NCBI RefSeq assembly: GCF_042678305.1
Contig: NZ_JBHUDT010000001.1
Direction: 5' to 3' (one strand)
Origin: Gelatiniphilus marinus
GTDB lineage: Bacteria > Bacteroidota > Bacteroidia > Flavobacteriales > Flavobacteriaceae
DNA: 64,000 bases
Part shown: one piece after another, positions 33,803-42,226 of the stretch
Position numbering within the stretch: position 1 is the first letter of the stretch
Layout: each line of letters opens with the position of its first letter
Notes under the pieces: model-generated
What the model was told of the DNA's origin: nothing
Seen by the model: the letters and a program-made list of their open reading frames with translations, nothing else
Databases searched by the model: none
Made by a program: the position numbers and the translations under genes

Positions 33803-34186
33803 TAAGTAAATCGCCTTATCGCTCTTGTGCTGAATTTATTTCAGCATCTTTTTATTTTAATGTAAAAGTTGATTTGAGGAGTTGCTGAAACAAGTTCGGC
33901 ACTTGGGAGGAAAGTCCGAACACCGTAGTGTAGCATAGTGGTTAATGGCCACCAACCGCGAGGTTAGGAAAAGTGCAACAGAAAGTATGTACAGGTAATG
34001 CTGTAGTGAAACCGGGTAAACTCTATGTGGTGCAATGTCATGTAAACCAGTGTCCCGATAACAATTGGGAGAGGGCGGCACGCTCGATGCTGGAGGGTAG
34101 GCAGCTAAAGTGTATGGGTAACCGTGCACTCAGATAAATGATAAGGGCTCTTTTAGAGTACAGAATTCGGCTTATAGATTTACTTG
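33803..34186 (+). ncRNA. rnpB: RNase P RNA, bacterial type A
   Basis: Catalytic RNA of RNase P, which removes tRNA 5' leaders. The universal 5' P4 block GAGGAAAGTCCGAACACC is at ~33907-33924, and the matching 3' block ACAGAATTCGGCTTAT is at ~34160-34175. Internal conserved GCAACAGAAAG, GTGAAACCGGGTAAACTC and GGTAACCGTG segments are as expected. AAGTAAATC (33804-33812) pairs with GATTTACTT (34177-34185) to close helix P1, which sets both ends. Length about 384 bases. Confidence 0.96.
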
Positions 34187-34192
34187 GTTATA

Positions 34193-34224
34193 ATAAACCC
34201 TTCTTGAATTCAAGAAGGGTTTAT
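34193..34224 (+). terminator. Long perfect palindrome after rnpB
   Basis: A perfect inverted repeat of 32 bases around GAATTC: ATAAACCCTTCTTGAA mirrored by TTCAAGAAGGGTTTAT. It begins seven bases after the RNA. It lacks a long T run but is placed to end rnpB and, from the other side, the convergent gene. Confidence 0.7.
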
Positions 34225-34250
34225 GGTTAAAAAATGGTTGGTTTTAAGTA

Positions 34251-35003
34251 CTAATCTTCTTTTGGCGCGTACGATAGGTCTGGGCGCATTTCGCCTGTAT
34301 GTTCTTCTGTTCTTGATGTGTAATTCATTACTTTGGCAAAAGTATCCCATCGGTCTGGGCCCAAAACTTTTTTGTTTGCTTCACTTCTTTTAGCCGAATC
34401 TATAGCGTCTTTTGCAGGAATAGAAACCAAATAATAGCTTTCCATTTGCCCAAATCCGTTGCGGTAAACATTGTAATATTCTGTTGAGCCTTTGCTTTTA
34501 AACATGGCTTTAACGGCTTTCATGCCCTCGCGGATTTTTTTGGCATTTTCTGGCTTATAATACATGTAAATCCAAGTTCGGTAGTTTTCGGCCTCGGTGG
34601 GTTCGGCATCTTCGGCGGGACTGTAACTAAGCGCGTTATCTTTTACAATGATGTAAGTGCCATGTGCGTCGTAGCATGCATCGAAGCGATCAAACAAATC
34701 GCCAAACTTGTCGCCCATAGCTTTTGCCATATCTGTAAACGGGCGTTTATCTAATTCTGCGAAGTTTTCAATTGGGGTTATATAAAAATACTTAAAATCG
34801 TGGCTCATGGCCGTAAACCAGCTTGTTTGTAGCTTATGTTCTACACAAGCGGAATGGAACTCTTTGGCGATTTTTTCATATTCCATAAATTTTGAAGGCT
34901 TAACATTGTCTTGATGTATTTGGTAGGCTTGTTGCGCATGGGCTACATTAAGGGTAAAGCATACAAGTAATGCCAGTACAAGGGTTGTTTTAATTGTTTT
35001 CAT
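34251..35003 (-). CDS. Secreted two-lobed protein of unknown function
   Basis: 250 residues with signal peptide (~1-24, ending AHAQQ). Two similar halves are visible: ~25-100 (YQIHQDNVKPSKFMEYEKIA ... YFYITPIENFAELD) and ~140-215 (WIYMYYKPENAKKIREGMKA ... YYLVSIPAKDAID). This is the look of a tandem dimeric alpha-beta barrel (NIPSNAP/ABM-like) protein. No catalytic residue pattern recognised. Probably periplasmic. It stands alone between rnpB and a gene-free stretch. Confidence 0.72.
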   Translation of the reverse strand: MKTIKTTLVLALLVCFTLNVAHAQQAYQIHQDNVKPSKFMEYEKIAKEFHSACVEHKLQTSWFTAMSHDFKYFYITPIENFAELDKRPFTDMAKAMGDKFGDLFDRFDACYDAHGTYIIVKDNALSYSPAEDAEPTEAENYRTWIYMYYKPENAKKIREGMKAVKAMFKSKGSTEYYNVYRNGFGQMESYYLVSIPAKDAIDSAKRSEANKKVLGPDRWDTFAKVMNYTSRTEEHTGEMRPDLSYAPKED

Positions 35004-35371
35004 AATTATTGTTTTAAATGATTGGTTAACTTAATTGTTTGAATACCTGTTGTTAATATTAAAAACCAAGGTTAGCCTAAAGTTGTTTTTACTGCTTTTG
35101 TTTTTGGTGTTTAATCGGTTAAAAAAATCCTTGAGGCTCTGCCTCGGGGTTTTGGTTAAAAATGTTATTCCCGAGAATTCCTAGGCTATGGGGACTGCCA
35201 CGGATATAGTTAGATTCAAGGAATTTTTAGTTGTTTTGTAATAGGTTGTTTGGCATTGCTATGTAAAAAAAGCGCAATTGCCAAAAAACAGGGTTACATT
35301 TTAAAAAAACAGATGGTCTATTAATTTTTTTTAACAGCTAATAATTTAAAACAAAGGGTGTACTGCAATTG
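35004..35371. other. Gene-free stretch with palindromic remnants
   Basis: 368 bases, no gene. A stable hairpin CCTTGAGGC-TCT-GCCTCGGGG (35129-35149, two G-U pairs) is followed by TTTT. ATTCCCGAGAATTCC follows at ~35163. Both resemble the repeat remnants after lon (CCTCAAGGCTCTG near 4960 and ATTCCCG at 4921). Nothing else seen. Confidence 0.5.
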
Positions 35372-35893
35372 CTATTCCAACAAGTTTTCGGTATTGTTTT
35401 TTTCCATTTCTGCGGCTTCAATTTCTATAAATGCGGCCGTAATTGAGGCCGTATCGTAATACCCGTATTCTTTGGCTACTTTTCCATCAACAAATTGCGA
35501 GGTTAAGTGTACCGGGATAACTAATTCTTTGCCGTTTGCTTTTAGCTTGCCGCTCCAGACCGACCAATAGTTAACCCATTTGTTACCTTCTTTATCGATA
35601 ACCATTTCCAATACGGTTTTGTCGTCTGAAAAGCCATAGGAAGAGAAATTAGAAATCATCTCTTGGTGGCGCTTCATGCTTTCTAAATAGGATATACCGG
35701 TGTTTTTGTTGTGGAATACTTGTGCGGTATCTATAAATACAGATTTCCAAGTGTTCCAGTCTTGATCTTCGTAGGCTTTTACTCTTAATTTTATGGATTC
35801 GATTTCCGGCGCTTCAGAATAATAGCGCTGAGGCTCTTTACTGCACGATAGCATTAGGGTAACAATAAACCCAAATAGGATAAGTTTTTTCAT
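35372..35893 (-). CDS. NTF2-like (SnoaL-type) lipoprotein
   Basis: 173 residues. Lipobox LMLSC (Cys ~17) gives a lipoprotein. Residues ~30-150 resemble the NTF2-like fold: IKLRVKAYEDQDWNTW-SVF at the start, and W-YWSVWSG and VHLTSQFVDGKV later. Such domains bind small molecules or act as simple enzymes; the ligand is unknown. It is a single leftward gene. Confidence 0.78.
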   Translation of the reverse strand: MKKLILFGFIVTLMLSCSKEPQRYYSEAPEIESIKLRVKAYEDQDWNTWKSVFIDTAQVFHNKNTGISYLESMKRHQEMISNFSSYGFSDDKTVLEMVIDKEGNKWVNYWSVWSGKLKANGKELVIPVHLTSQFVDGKVAKEYGYYDTASITAAFIEIEAAEMEKNNTENLLE

Positions 35894-36038
35894 TTTTAGT
35901 GATAGTTTTAGTTAATGATTCTAATACCGTAAAAAAAGGTATTTGCTTTTTTTTGGTAAAAAAATAGAGCTTTTTACTCTTAGGGAGATACCTAAATTAA
36001 TGAAAAAAAAGGAATTATAATAAAAAAAGGGCTAAAAT

Positions 36039-36578
36039 TTAGTGGGCTTCAAAAAAGCTGAACATATTGCCTCCATAAGTTTTCGAATAGCTAAAACCTT
36101 TTAAATCAGATAGGTTGGTGTGTTTGGAATGCTCGATTATAAGCAGGCCGTCTTCTAAAAGTAATGTGTTTTGAAATACCAATTCTGGGATTTTTGCAAA
36201 TTGCGCTTCTGTAAAATGATATGGCGGATCTGCAAAAACAACATGGGCTTGCTGCGTGCATTTTTCTAAAAACAGAAACACATCGCTTTTTATGGTGGTA
36301 ATGGGCATGTTATATTTTTCGGCAGTTTGGTTAATAAACTTTATACAGCCAAAATCTTGATCTACAGATGTTATCTGTTGGGTGCCTCTTGATGCAAACT
36401 CGTAACTTATATTACCTGTTCCTGCAAATAAATCGAGTACGGAAATGGCATCAAAATAAAAAAGGTTGTTTAGTATATTAAACAGGGATTCTTTTGCCAT
36501 ATCGGTTGTGGGGCGCACCGGTAAGTTTTTTGGCGCAATAATTTTTCTGCTTTTGTATAATCCTGAAATAATCCGCAT
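36039..36578 (-). CDS. rsmD: 16S rRNA (guanine966-N2)-methyltransferase
   Basis: SAM-dependent enzyme that methylates G966 of 16S rRNA. 179 residues. MRIISGLYKSRKI at the start, RPTTDMAKESLFNIL, the SAM loop LDLFAGTG (~49-55) and catalytic ADPPY (116-120) are diagnostic. The ATG overlaps the stop of the preceding DUF3822 gene by one base (TAATG), so translation is coupled. Confidence 0.95.
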   Translation of the reverse strand: MRIISGLYKSRKIIAPKNLPVRPTTDMAKESLFNILNNLFYFDAISVLDLFAGTGNISYEFASRGTQQITSVDQDFGCIKFINQTAEKYNMPITTIKSDVFLFLEKCTQQAHVVFADPPYHFTEAQFAKIPELVFQNTLLLEDGLLIIEHSKHTNLSDLKGFSYSKTYGGNMFSFFEAH

Positions 36579-37399
36579 TAAAAACTGTGTATTAAGGTAA
36601 AGTTTGAGTGGTTGGCATCAGTGGGTTGTAAATACTTGTAATTGTCCAATCGTTTTCCAAAACTTACATGCCTTATGTAGGTGTAAGCTATGTTGTATAA
36701 TTCATCATCTTTCGAAATATTTCCAATAAGAATTAAATGTAACGTTTCCGGGTTGAGTTTTAATTGTTCGGCAGTAAAAAGTATGTAGTAAATAAAATCT
36801 TCCTTGGTGCTGTATTCAAAGGTGTTGTAAAGGGTGAGTTTTCCTTTTTTTGTTACAATAATTTCAAAATGAACTGTATTTACATTAACGTAAACCTTGG
36901 TGCCATCTGCATTTTTTTCAATTGCTAAAATACGTTCTATTAAAATGGTGGAAAAATGTTTGTAGGTAAAGCTTCCGAATTTTTCGTAAATAAAGTTGTT
37001 AATGTTTATGTACGGGACGTAAACGTTTACGCTATTGTTGGTTTTTATGGTATCGAAAGCAATAAAATCGGTTTTTAGGATTTTAGAATTAAACTTCAGG
37101 TAATGGGCTAAACAGGCTTCATCGAAAAATGCTTCTGGTACTAGTGTGGATAGCTCGTTGGTGTGTATTGCAATAACGTTGCTAAAGGTGTCTTGTAAGG
37201 CGTTTTCTGTGTTAAACAATTGGATTAGCTTGTCTAAAACTTCAAAGGGGTTTAGTTTTTTATTGAAATCTATTTGCTTTAATGTGCTAATGGTTTGTGT
37301 ATCTCTATTTAGGATACAAAAAGAAAGTCCACTCAAACTTATTTGAATGGACAATTCCTTATAACTTGGTTTATTGTAATCTTTATTCGTTAGCGCCAT
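36578..37399 (-). CDS. DUF3822 family protein
   Basis: 273 residues, soluble, no signal peptide. The opening YKELSIQISLSGLSFCIL and two-domain, actin-like (ASKHA-type) pattern are typical of DUF3822, a Bacteroidota family usually encoded just before rsmD. Its stop overlaps the rsmD start, and its start overlaps the end of the upstream gene by 17 bases. Function unknown; the context suggests a link to ribosome maturation. Confidence 0.82.
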   Translation of the reverse strand: MALTNKDYNKPSYKELSIQISLSGLSFCILNRDTQTISTLKQIDFNKKLNPFEVLDKLIQLFNTENALQDTFSNVIAIHTNELSTLVPEAFFDEACLAHYLKFNSKILKTDFIAFDTIKTNNSVNVYVPYININNFIYEKFGSFTYKHFSTILIERILAIEKNADGTKVYVNVNTVHFEIIVTKKGKLTLYNTFEYSTKEDFIYYILFTAEQLKLNPETLHLILIGNISKDDELYNIAYTYIRHVSFGKRLDNYKYLQPTDANHSNFTLIHSF

Positions 37400-38117
37400 A
37401 GGTTTTTGGCCAGTTTCCTGCTGTGTTTACTTCGTCCATAGAGCCTACTTTTAAGGCGTCTCCATTTACACCGTCAACAGATACTACTTGGTTTTCTTGC
37501 GAGAGTAGGTCTTTGTCTTGGTCAAACAAAATTACTTCTTTTTTAACCAGAGCTTCAAACACGGGTATTTTATTGCCGTTTTGGTCCAAAAGGCCGGCTT
37601 TAAGTTGAAATTTAGCCCCTTCTTTTCCAACAGGTACATTCATCATGGTTTTGTAACGGTCAGAATTTTTAAACAACGAGTCTTTTACAGGTACAAAGCC
37701 CAAGGTGTCTATTAGTACTTTGTCTTCAAACATGTCAACTCCAAATTGTTTGGTTAGTACAGGGTCCAGAACGCTGGTATCACGGCGTTGCGTAATTGTA
37801 AATTCTGCGGTATCAACAAACTTCACTAAATTATCGAAGTTGCCAGCAAATTTACCAGTTACTTTTCTGTGCGCCAGTTGCGCTTCTCTTATATCGTTTA
37901 AGCTTTTAATTACTTCTGCATAACGTTTGTTTTTGGTTTTGTTAAACTCGATAGGCGCATAGATAGACTGGAATGTATTATATCCTAAAAAAGCAATAGC
38001 TATCCAAAGCACAACTTGCAACAGGGGTTTAAATTTTGTAGGAATAAATTTGTCAACTAACTTAACCAAGCCAATTGTTACAAGAATTACAGCAATAGCA
38101 ACTAAAACTAATTTCAT
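37383..38117 (-). CDS. Conserved membrane-anchored protein (unknown)
   Basis: 244 residues. Two hydrophobic segments at ~1-20 and ~31-50, then a long soluble region (~60-244). The segment ~64-105 (SLNDIREAQLAHRKVTGKFAGNFDNL) resembles the start of type II secretion/pilin-like proteins after the helix, but there is no prepilin cleavage site. Leads the run membrane protein-DUF3822-rsmD with overlapping ends. The -7 box TAGATTTG precedes it by 41 bases. Confidence 0.75.
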   Translation of the reverse strand: MKLVLVAIAVILVTIGLVKLVDKFIPTKFKPLLQVVLWIAIAFLGYNTFQSIYAPIEFNKTKNKRYAEVIKSLNDIREAQLAHRKVTGKFAGNFDNLVKFVDTAEFTITQRRDTSVLDPVLTKQFGVDMFEDKVLIDTLGFVPVKDSLFKNSDRYKTMMNVPVGKEGAKFQLKAGLLDQNGNKIPVFEALVKKEVILFDQDKDLLSQENQVVSVDGVNGDALKVGSMDEVNTAGNWPKTYGANE

Positions 38118-38158
38118 AATAGGTTATTTATTAAAAAAAATTTATTAATGGTATTTAG

Positions 38159-38166
38159 CAAATCTA
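38159..38166 (-). promoter_or_regulatory. -7 box for the leftward rsmD run
   Basis: Minus-strand TAGATTTG, 41 bases before the start at 38117. Confidence 0.45.
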
Positions 38167-38212
38167 CAATTTTTTTTTAATCGCAAAAACCAAAGAACGT
38201 AAAAATCATTTC

Positions 38213-38220
38213 TATATTTG
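38213..38220 (+). promoter_or_regulatory. -7 box for the RecD-like helicase
   Basis: TATATTTG, 28 bases before the start at 38249; divergent from the box at 38159-38166. Confidence 0.5.
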
Positions 38221-38248
38221 AATAATTTTTAAAATATTTTGTTTTAGT

Positions 38249-39670
38249 ATGACGTCTTCAGAATTTTACGCCCTTATCAAGCAGCGGTTTCCGTTTCGGC
38301 CTACCTTGAAACAAAATATTGTACTCCAGCAACTTACAGAGTTTGTTTTCAGTAAAAGCCCAAATGCCCTGTATTTGCTAAAAGGCTATGCAGGTACTGG
38401 TAAAACCAGTATTGTGGGTACGCTTGTTGCCAATTTGTGGCAGGCCAAAAAAAGTGCTGTTTTAATGGCACCAACGGGTAGGGCGGCTAAAGTAATTTCA
38501 AATTATTCGAATAAAGAAGCCTTTACCATTCACAAAAAAATATATTTTCCTAAAAAGGATAAAGGTGGTAGCGTGAAGTTTATTTTACAACCCAATAAAC
38601 ATAAAAACACCATTTTTATTGCTGACGAGGCCTCAATGATTCCTGATACGCCCGCAGAATCTAAATTTTTTGAAAACGGATCGTTGCTGGATGATTTGAT
38701 GCAATATGTGTATTCCGGCCACCAATGTAAATTGCTTTTAATTGGAGATACCGCCCAATTACCTCCGGTAAAACTCGATTTAAGCCCAGCGCTGGACGAA
38801 AACAAATTAGCCTTAAATTACAACAAAGAAGTTACAAAAATGGAGCTTGACGAAGTAATGCGGCAAGAGCAGGATTCTGGTATTTTAGAAAACGCCACGG
38901 TGCTGCGCGAGGCATTATCGAGAAATGCCCACGATGCTTTTAAATTCGATTTAAACGGTTTTGCCGATATTGTAAGATTGGTTGATGGCTACGAAATAAT
39001 AGACGCCATTAACGACGCGTACAGCAGTTTAGGAAACGAGGAAACCGCTATAATTGTTCGTAGCAACAAACGCGCCAACATGTATAACCAGCAAATACGA
39101 AGCCGCATTTTGTTTAATGAGCACGAGTTAACCGCTGGCGATTATTTAATGGTGGTTAAGAATAATTATTTTTGGATTAAGCCCACTACCGAAGCCGGTT
39201 TTATTGCCAATGGCGATATCATTGAGGTTTTAGAAATTTTTTCAATTAAGGAATTATACGGATTTCGCTTCGCGGAAGTTAAGGTGCGCATGGTCGATTA
39301 CCCAAAAATGAAACCTTTTGAAACCGTTTTGCTATTAGATACTATTGAAGCCGAAACACCATCATTAACTTATGAAGATTCAAACCGATTGTATCAAGAA
39401 GTTCAAAAAGATTACGAAAACGAAACGAGCAATTACAAAAGGTTTTTAAAAATAAAAGGCAATAAACATTTCAATGCGTTGCAGGTTAAATTTTCTTATG
39501 CTATCACGTGCCATAAATCTCAAGGTGGGCAATGGCACACCGTTTTTGTAGAGCAGCCCTATTTGCCCAATGGCATCGATAAAGACTATTTACGCTGGTT
39601 ATACACTGCCGTAACCAGAGCCAAAGAAAAATTATATCTTATTGGTTTTAAAGATGATTTTTTTGAGTAA
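38249..39670 (+). CDS. RecD/Pif1-like DNA helicase (SF1B)
   Basis: 473 residues. 5'-3' superfamily 1B-type helicase. Motif I GYAGTGKTS is at ~46-54, motif II/III IADEAS and LLIGDTAQLPPV follow, and the C-terminal half has motif V ITCHKSQGGQW and motif VI LYTAVTRAKEKLYLI. It lacks RecB and RecC neighbours and the long N-terminal domain of RecD2, so it is a compact free-standing helicase, common in Bacteroidota. Role in repair or replication is inferred. Confidence 0.9.
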   Translation: MTSSEFYALIKQRFPFRPTLKQNIVLQQLTEFVFSKSPNALYLLKGYAGTGKTSIVGTLVANLWQAKKSAVLMAPTGRAAKVISNYSNKEAFTIHKKIYFPKKDKGGSVKFILQPNKHKNTIFIADEASMIPDTPAESKFFENGSLLDDLMQYVYSGHQCKLLLIGDTAQLPPVKLDLSPALDENKLALNYNKEVTKMELDEVMRQEQDSGILENATVLREALSRNAHDAFKFDLNGFADIVRLVDGYEIIDAINDAYSSLGNEETAIIVRSNKRANMYNQQIRSRILFNEHELTAGDYLMVVKNNYFWIKPTTEAGFIANGDIIEVLEIFSIKELYGFRFAEVKVRMVDYPKMKPFETVLLLDTIEAETPSLTYEDSNRLYQEVQKDYENETSNYKRFLKIKGNKHFNALQVKFSYAITCHKSQGGQWHTVFVEQPYLPNGIDKDYLRWLYTAVTRAKEKLYLIGFKDDFFE

Positions 39671-39979
39671 TAGTAGTAAGTTGGAAGTTGGAAGACAGAA
39701 TTTGTTTGCGTACATAATCTCATCGTATTTATAATGCGAAAATGTGTACAAATTAATAAACCACTTTTTAAATTTTAAGAGTGAGAGTTCCCCGCCTTGG
39801 AGGGGCTAGGGATGGGTTTTAAATTAAAGAGTTAGAAGATAAGCTTTTACTGAGGACTGCTGATTTTGAAGTTTTTTTACCAACCAATTAACTTTTAAAA
39901 TCTTTGTAAATTAGCATGGTGCTTTAGCTTTGAATGATTATTAATTTTTAAAAAAATTCCCGAAAGGGGATTTAGGCTT
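39671..39979. other. Gene-free stretch with a G/C-rich repeat
   Basis: 309 bases. GTTCCCCGCCTTGG followed by AGGGGCTAGGGATGGG (39787-39816) resembles a dispersed CCCCTCCTTGGAGGGG-type element often seen between Bacteroidota genes. AAGTTGG-AAGTTGG (39679-39692) is a small tandem. No gene seen. Confidence 0.45.
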
Positions 39980-40555
39980 ATGACAGTAGAAACCATTATT
40001 AGTATATGTTTAGGCATAGGGCTTGCCGCATCGGTTGGGTTCAGGGTGTTTTTGCCGTTGTTCGCATTGAGTTTGGCCGCTAATTTTGAGATTTGGCCAC
40101 TCAACGAATCTTGGGAATGGATCGGCAGTACCACTGCTTTATTAACTTTAGGTGTAGCTACCCTAGTAGAAATTTGCGCCTATTTTATTCCGTATGTCGA
40201 TAACGTATTGGATAGTATTGCAATACCCTTGGCAACACTGGCAGGAACTGCGGTAATGCTATCTACGGTATCCGATTTAAGTCCCGTAACCACATGGGCT
40301 TTGGCCATTATTACAGGTGGCGGAACAGCAGCAGCCATAGCAGGAACATCCAGCACAACACGATTGGCATCAACGGCAACAACTGGCGGGATGGGAAACC
40401 CGTTGCTCTCTATTCTAGAAACGGTTACAGCAACGGTAATGTCTGTTATTTCAATATTCATTCCCGTTTTAGCCCTAATTTTGGCGGCCATATTATTATT
40501 TGTGGTCTATAGGGTATATAAAAAGTTTAAACCATCAAAAGCCAAAAATCATTAA
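39980..40555 (+). CDS. DUF4126 family membrane protein
   Basis: 191 residues with about five to six hydrophobic segments (~5-30, ~50-75, ~80-100, ~105-125, ~150-180). Early GIGLAASVGFRVFLPLF and the GTSSTTRLASTATTGG-GNP segment in the last third identify DUF4126. Function unknown. It ends 38 bases before kdsB. Confidence 0.85.
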   Translation: MTVETIISICLGIGLAASVGFRVFLPLFALSLAANFEIWPLNESWEWIGSTTALLTLGVATLVEICAYFIPYVDNVLDSIAIPLATLAGTAVMLSTVSDLSPVTTWALAIITGGGTAAAIAGTSSTTRLASTATTGGMGNPLLSILETVTATVMSVISIFIPVLALILAAILLFVVYRVYKKFKPSKAKNH

Positions 40556-40563
40556 TATTATAG

Positions 40564-40571
40564 TATTTTTG
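40564..40571 (+). promoter_or_regulatory. -7 box for kdsB
   Basis: TATTTTTG, 22 bases before the kdsB ATG, inside the 38-base spacer after the DUF4126 gene. It suggests a promoter for the LPS-linked run. Confidence 0.5.
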
Positions 40572-40593
40572 AATTGTAATCGATTATTAAAAA

Positions 40594-41322
40594 ATGAAGA
40601 TAATTTCAATGATACCCGCGCGTTACAGCGCCACGCGTTTCCCAGGAAAACTCATGCAGGATTTAGGCGGTAAAACCGTTATCTGTCGTACTTACGAAGC
40701 AACTGTAGCCACCCATTTGTTTGACGATGTTTTTGTGGTTACCGATAGCGACATTATATACAACGAAATAGTAAAAAACGGCGGTAAAGCCATAATGAGC
40801 GTTAAAGAACACGATTGCGGAAGCGATAGAATAGCCGAAGCCGTAGAGGGGTTAGATGTAGATATTGTGATAAACGTACAGGGCGACGAACCGTTTACCG
40901 ATGCAGAATCGCTAAAAAAACTCATAGAAGTCTTTAAAGGCGACACCGATAAAAATATAGATTTAGCCTCCTTAATGGTGCATATTACAGACCAAGAAGA
41001 AATTAACAACCCAAACACCGTAAAGGTAATTGTAGATCAGTCTAACTTTGCGCTCTATTTTTCTCGAAGCCCAATACCATACCCAAGAGATAAAAATGCT
41101 GGTGTAAAATATTACAAGCACAAAGGCGTTTACGCCTTTAGGAAAACCGCGATTTTAGATTTTTACAAGTTGCCCATGTTGCCCCTCGAAGCTTCAGAAA
41201 AAATTGAATGCATCAGATATTTAGAATACGGAAAAAGCATAAAAATGGTTGAAACAAACGTGCAAGGTGTCGAGATTGATACACCCGAAGATTTAGAGCG
41301 CGCCAAAAAACTTTGGAAATGA
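40594..41322 (+). CDS. kdsB: CMP-Kdo synthetase (or 8-amino-Kdo form)
   Basis: Activates 3-deoxy-manno-octulosonate with CTP for LPS inner-core assembly. 242 residues. The nucleotide-binding start MIPARYSATRFPGKLM, NVQGDEPF (~93-100) and the C-terminal EKIECIRYLEYG are diagnostic. It heads a run with an HAD phosphatase, a KdnB-like oxidase and an acyltransferase. Because KdnB makes the precursor of 8-amino-Kdo, this KdsB may act on the amino sugar, as in Shewanella; this is inference. Confidence 0.95.
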   Translation: MKIISMIPARYSATRFPGKLMQDLGGKTVICRTYEATVATHLFDDVFVVTDSDIIYNEIVKNGGKAIMSVKEHDCGSDRIAEAVEGLDVDIVINVQGDEPFTDAESLKKLIEVFKGDTDKNIDLASLMVHITDQEEINNPNTVKVIVDQSNFALYFSRSPIPYPRDKNAGVKYYKHKGVYAFRKTAILDFYKLPMLPLEASEKIECIRYLEYGKSIKMVETNVQGVEIDTPEDLERAKKLWK

Positions 41323-41437
41323 GCAAGTCATTCCGTTGAAATCGTAAGATTCATCAATTCATTATTATAAAATTTTAAACAATGAATATAAAGGGAATCT
41401 TTTTTAAAATGAATTATAATTATTCATAAACAAAAAA

Positions 41438-42142
41438 TTGATAAACGAATACAAAAACATAAAAGTCATTGGTTTTGATGCAGACGATACCCTTTGGGTT
41501 AACGAAACCTATTTTCGTGAGGCAGAAGAAAAAATTCAACGTTTATTATCAGATTACGAAACCCCAAACAAAATAGACCAAGAACTGTTTAAAATGGAAA
41601 TGAAAAACCTGCCCATTTATGGCTATGGCGTTAAGGCTTTCATTTTATCGATGGTTGAAGTCGCTTTAGAACTATCTAATTATAACATTTCAAATAAAAC
41701 CATCGAAGCTATTTTGAATATTGGTAAAGACATGCTAGAAAAACCAGTAGAATTATTGGATGGTGTCGAAGAGGTTTTAAGCGACTTATCTAAAAAATAC
41801 AGATTGATATTGGCAACCAAAGGCGATTTGCTGGACCAAGAACGAAAATTGCAAAAATCGGGTTTAACCAAATATTTTCATCACATAGAGGTGTTAAGTG
41901 ATAAAAGAGAACGTAATTATTCAAACCTTTTAAACCATTTAGATATTAAACCTACCGAGTTTTTAATGATTGGTAACTCTTTAAAATCAGATATCTTACC
42001 TTTGGTAAATATAAAGGCACATGCCATTCATATCCCGTTTCACACCACTTGGGTCCACGAACAGGTAAGCAAAAAAGAAACCAACGGTAAAATATACAAA
42101 ACTATTGGTAGCTTAAAAGAGCTGATAAACCTATTAAACTAA
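41438..42142 (+). CDS. HAD family hydrolase
   Basis: 234 residues. Motif I FDADDTLW gives the two catalytic aspartates (D14 and D16), a helical cap follows (~25-100), then K-ratio motif III and GNSLKSDILPL (motif IV). The start is a TTG at 41438, since no in-frame ATG precedes motif I. It sits between kdsB and the KdnB-like gene. It is not of the KdsC type (about 170 residues, no cap), so its substrate is open. Confidence 0.85.
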   Translation: MINEYKNIKVIGFDADDTLWVNETYFREAEEKIQRLLSDYETPNKIDQELFKMEMKNLPIYGYGVKAFILSMVEVALELSNYNISNKTIEAILNIGKDMLEKPVELLDGVEEVLSDLSKKYRLILATKGDLLDQERKLQKSGLTKYFHHIEVLSDKRERNYSNLLNHLDIKPTEFLMIGNSLKSDILPLVNIKAHAIHIPFHTTWVHEQVSKKETNGKIYKTIGSLKELINLLN

Positions 42143-42226
42143 AATACTAGCACATTACAATGTTTTTAATCGACTATGATTGAAAATAATACTATTTTTA
42201 CATTTTGATAAAAGAACTTATTTTAA

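Noticed and set aside
33857..34129. A 90-residue minus-strand open frame
   Set aside because: It lies wholly within the RNase P RNA on the other strand, and its sequence follows from the RNA's conserved blocks.
41438..42142. Assigning the HAD gene as KdsC (Kdo-8-phosphate phosphatase)
   Set aside because: KdsC is about 170 residues without cap; this one is 234 residues with a helical cap domain.
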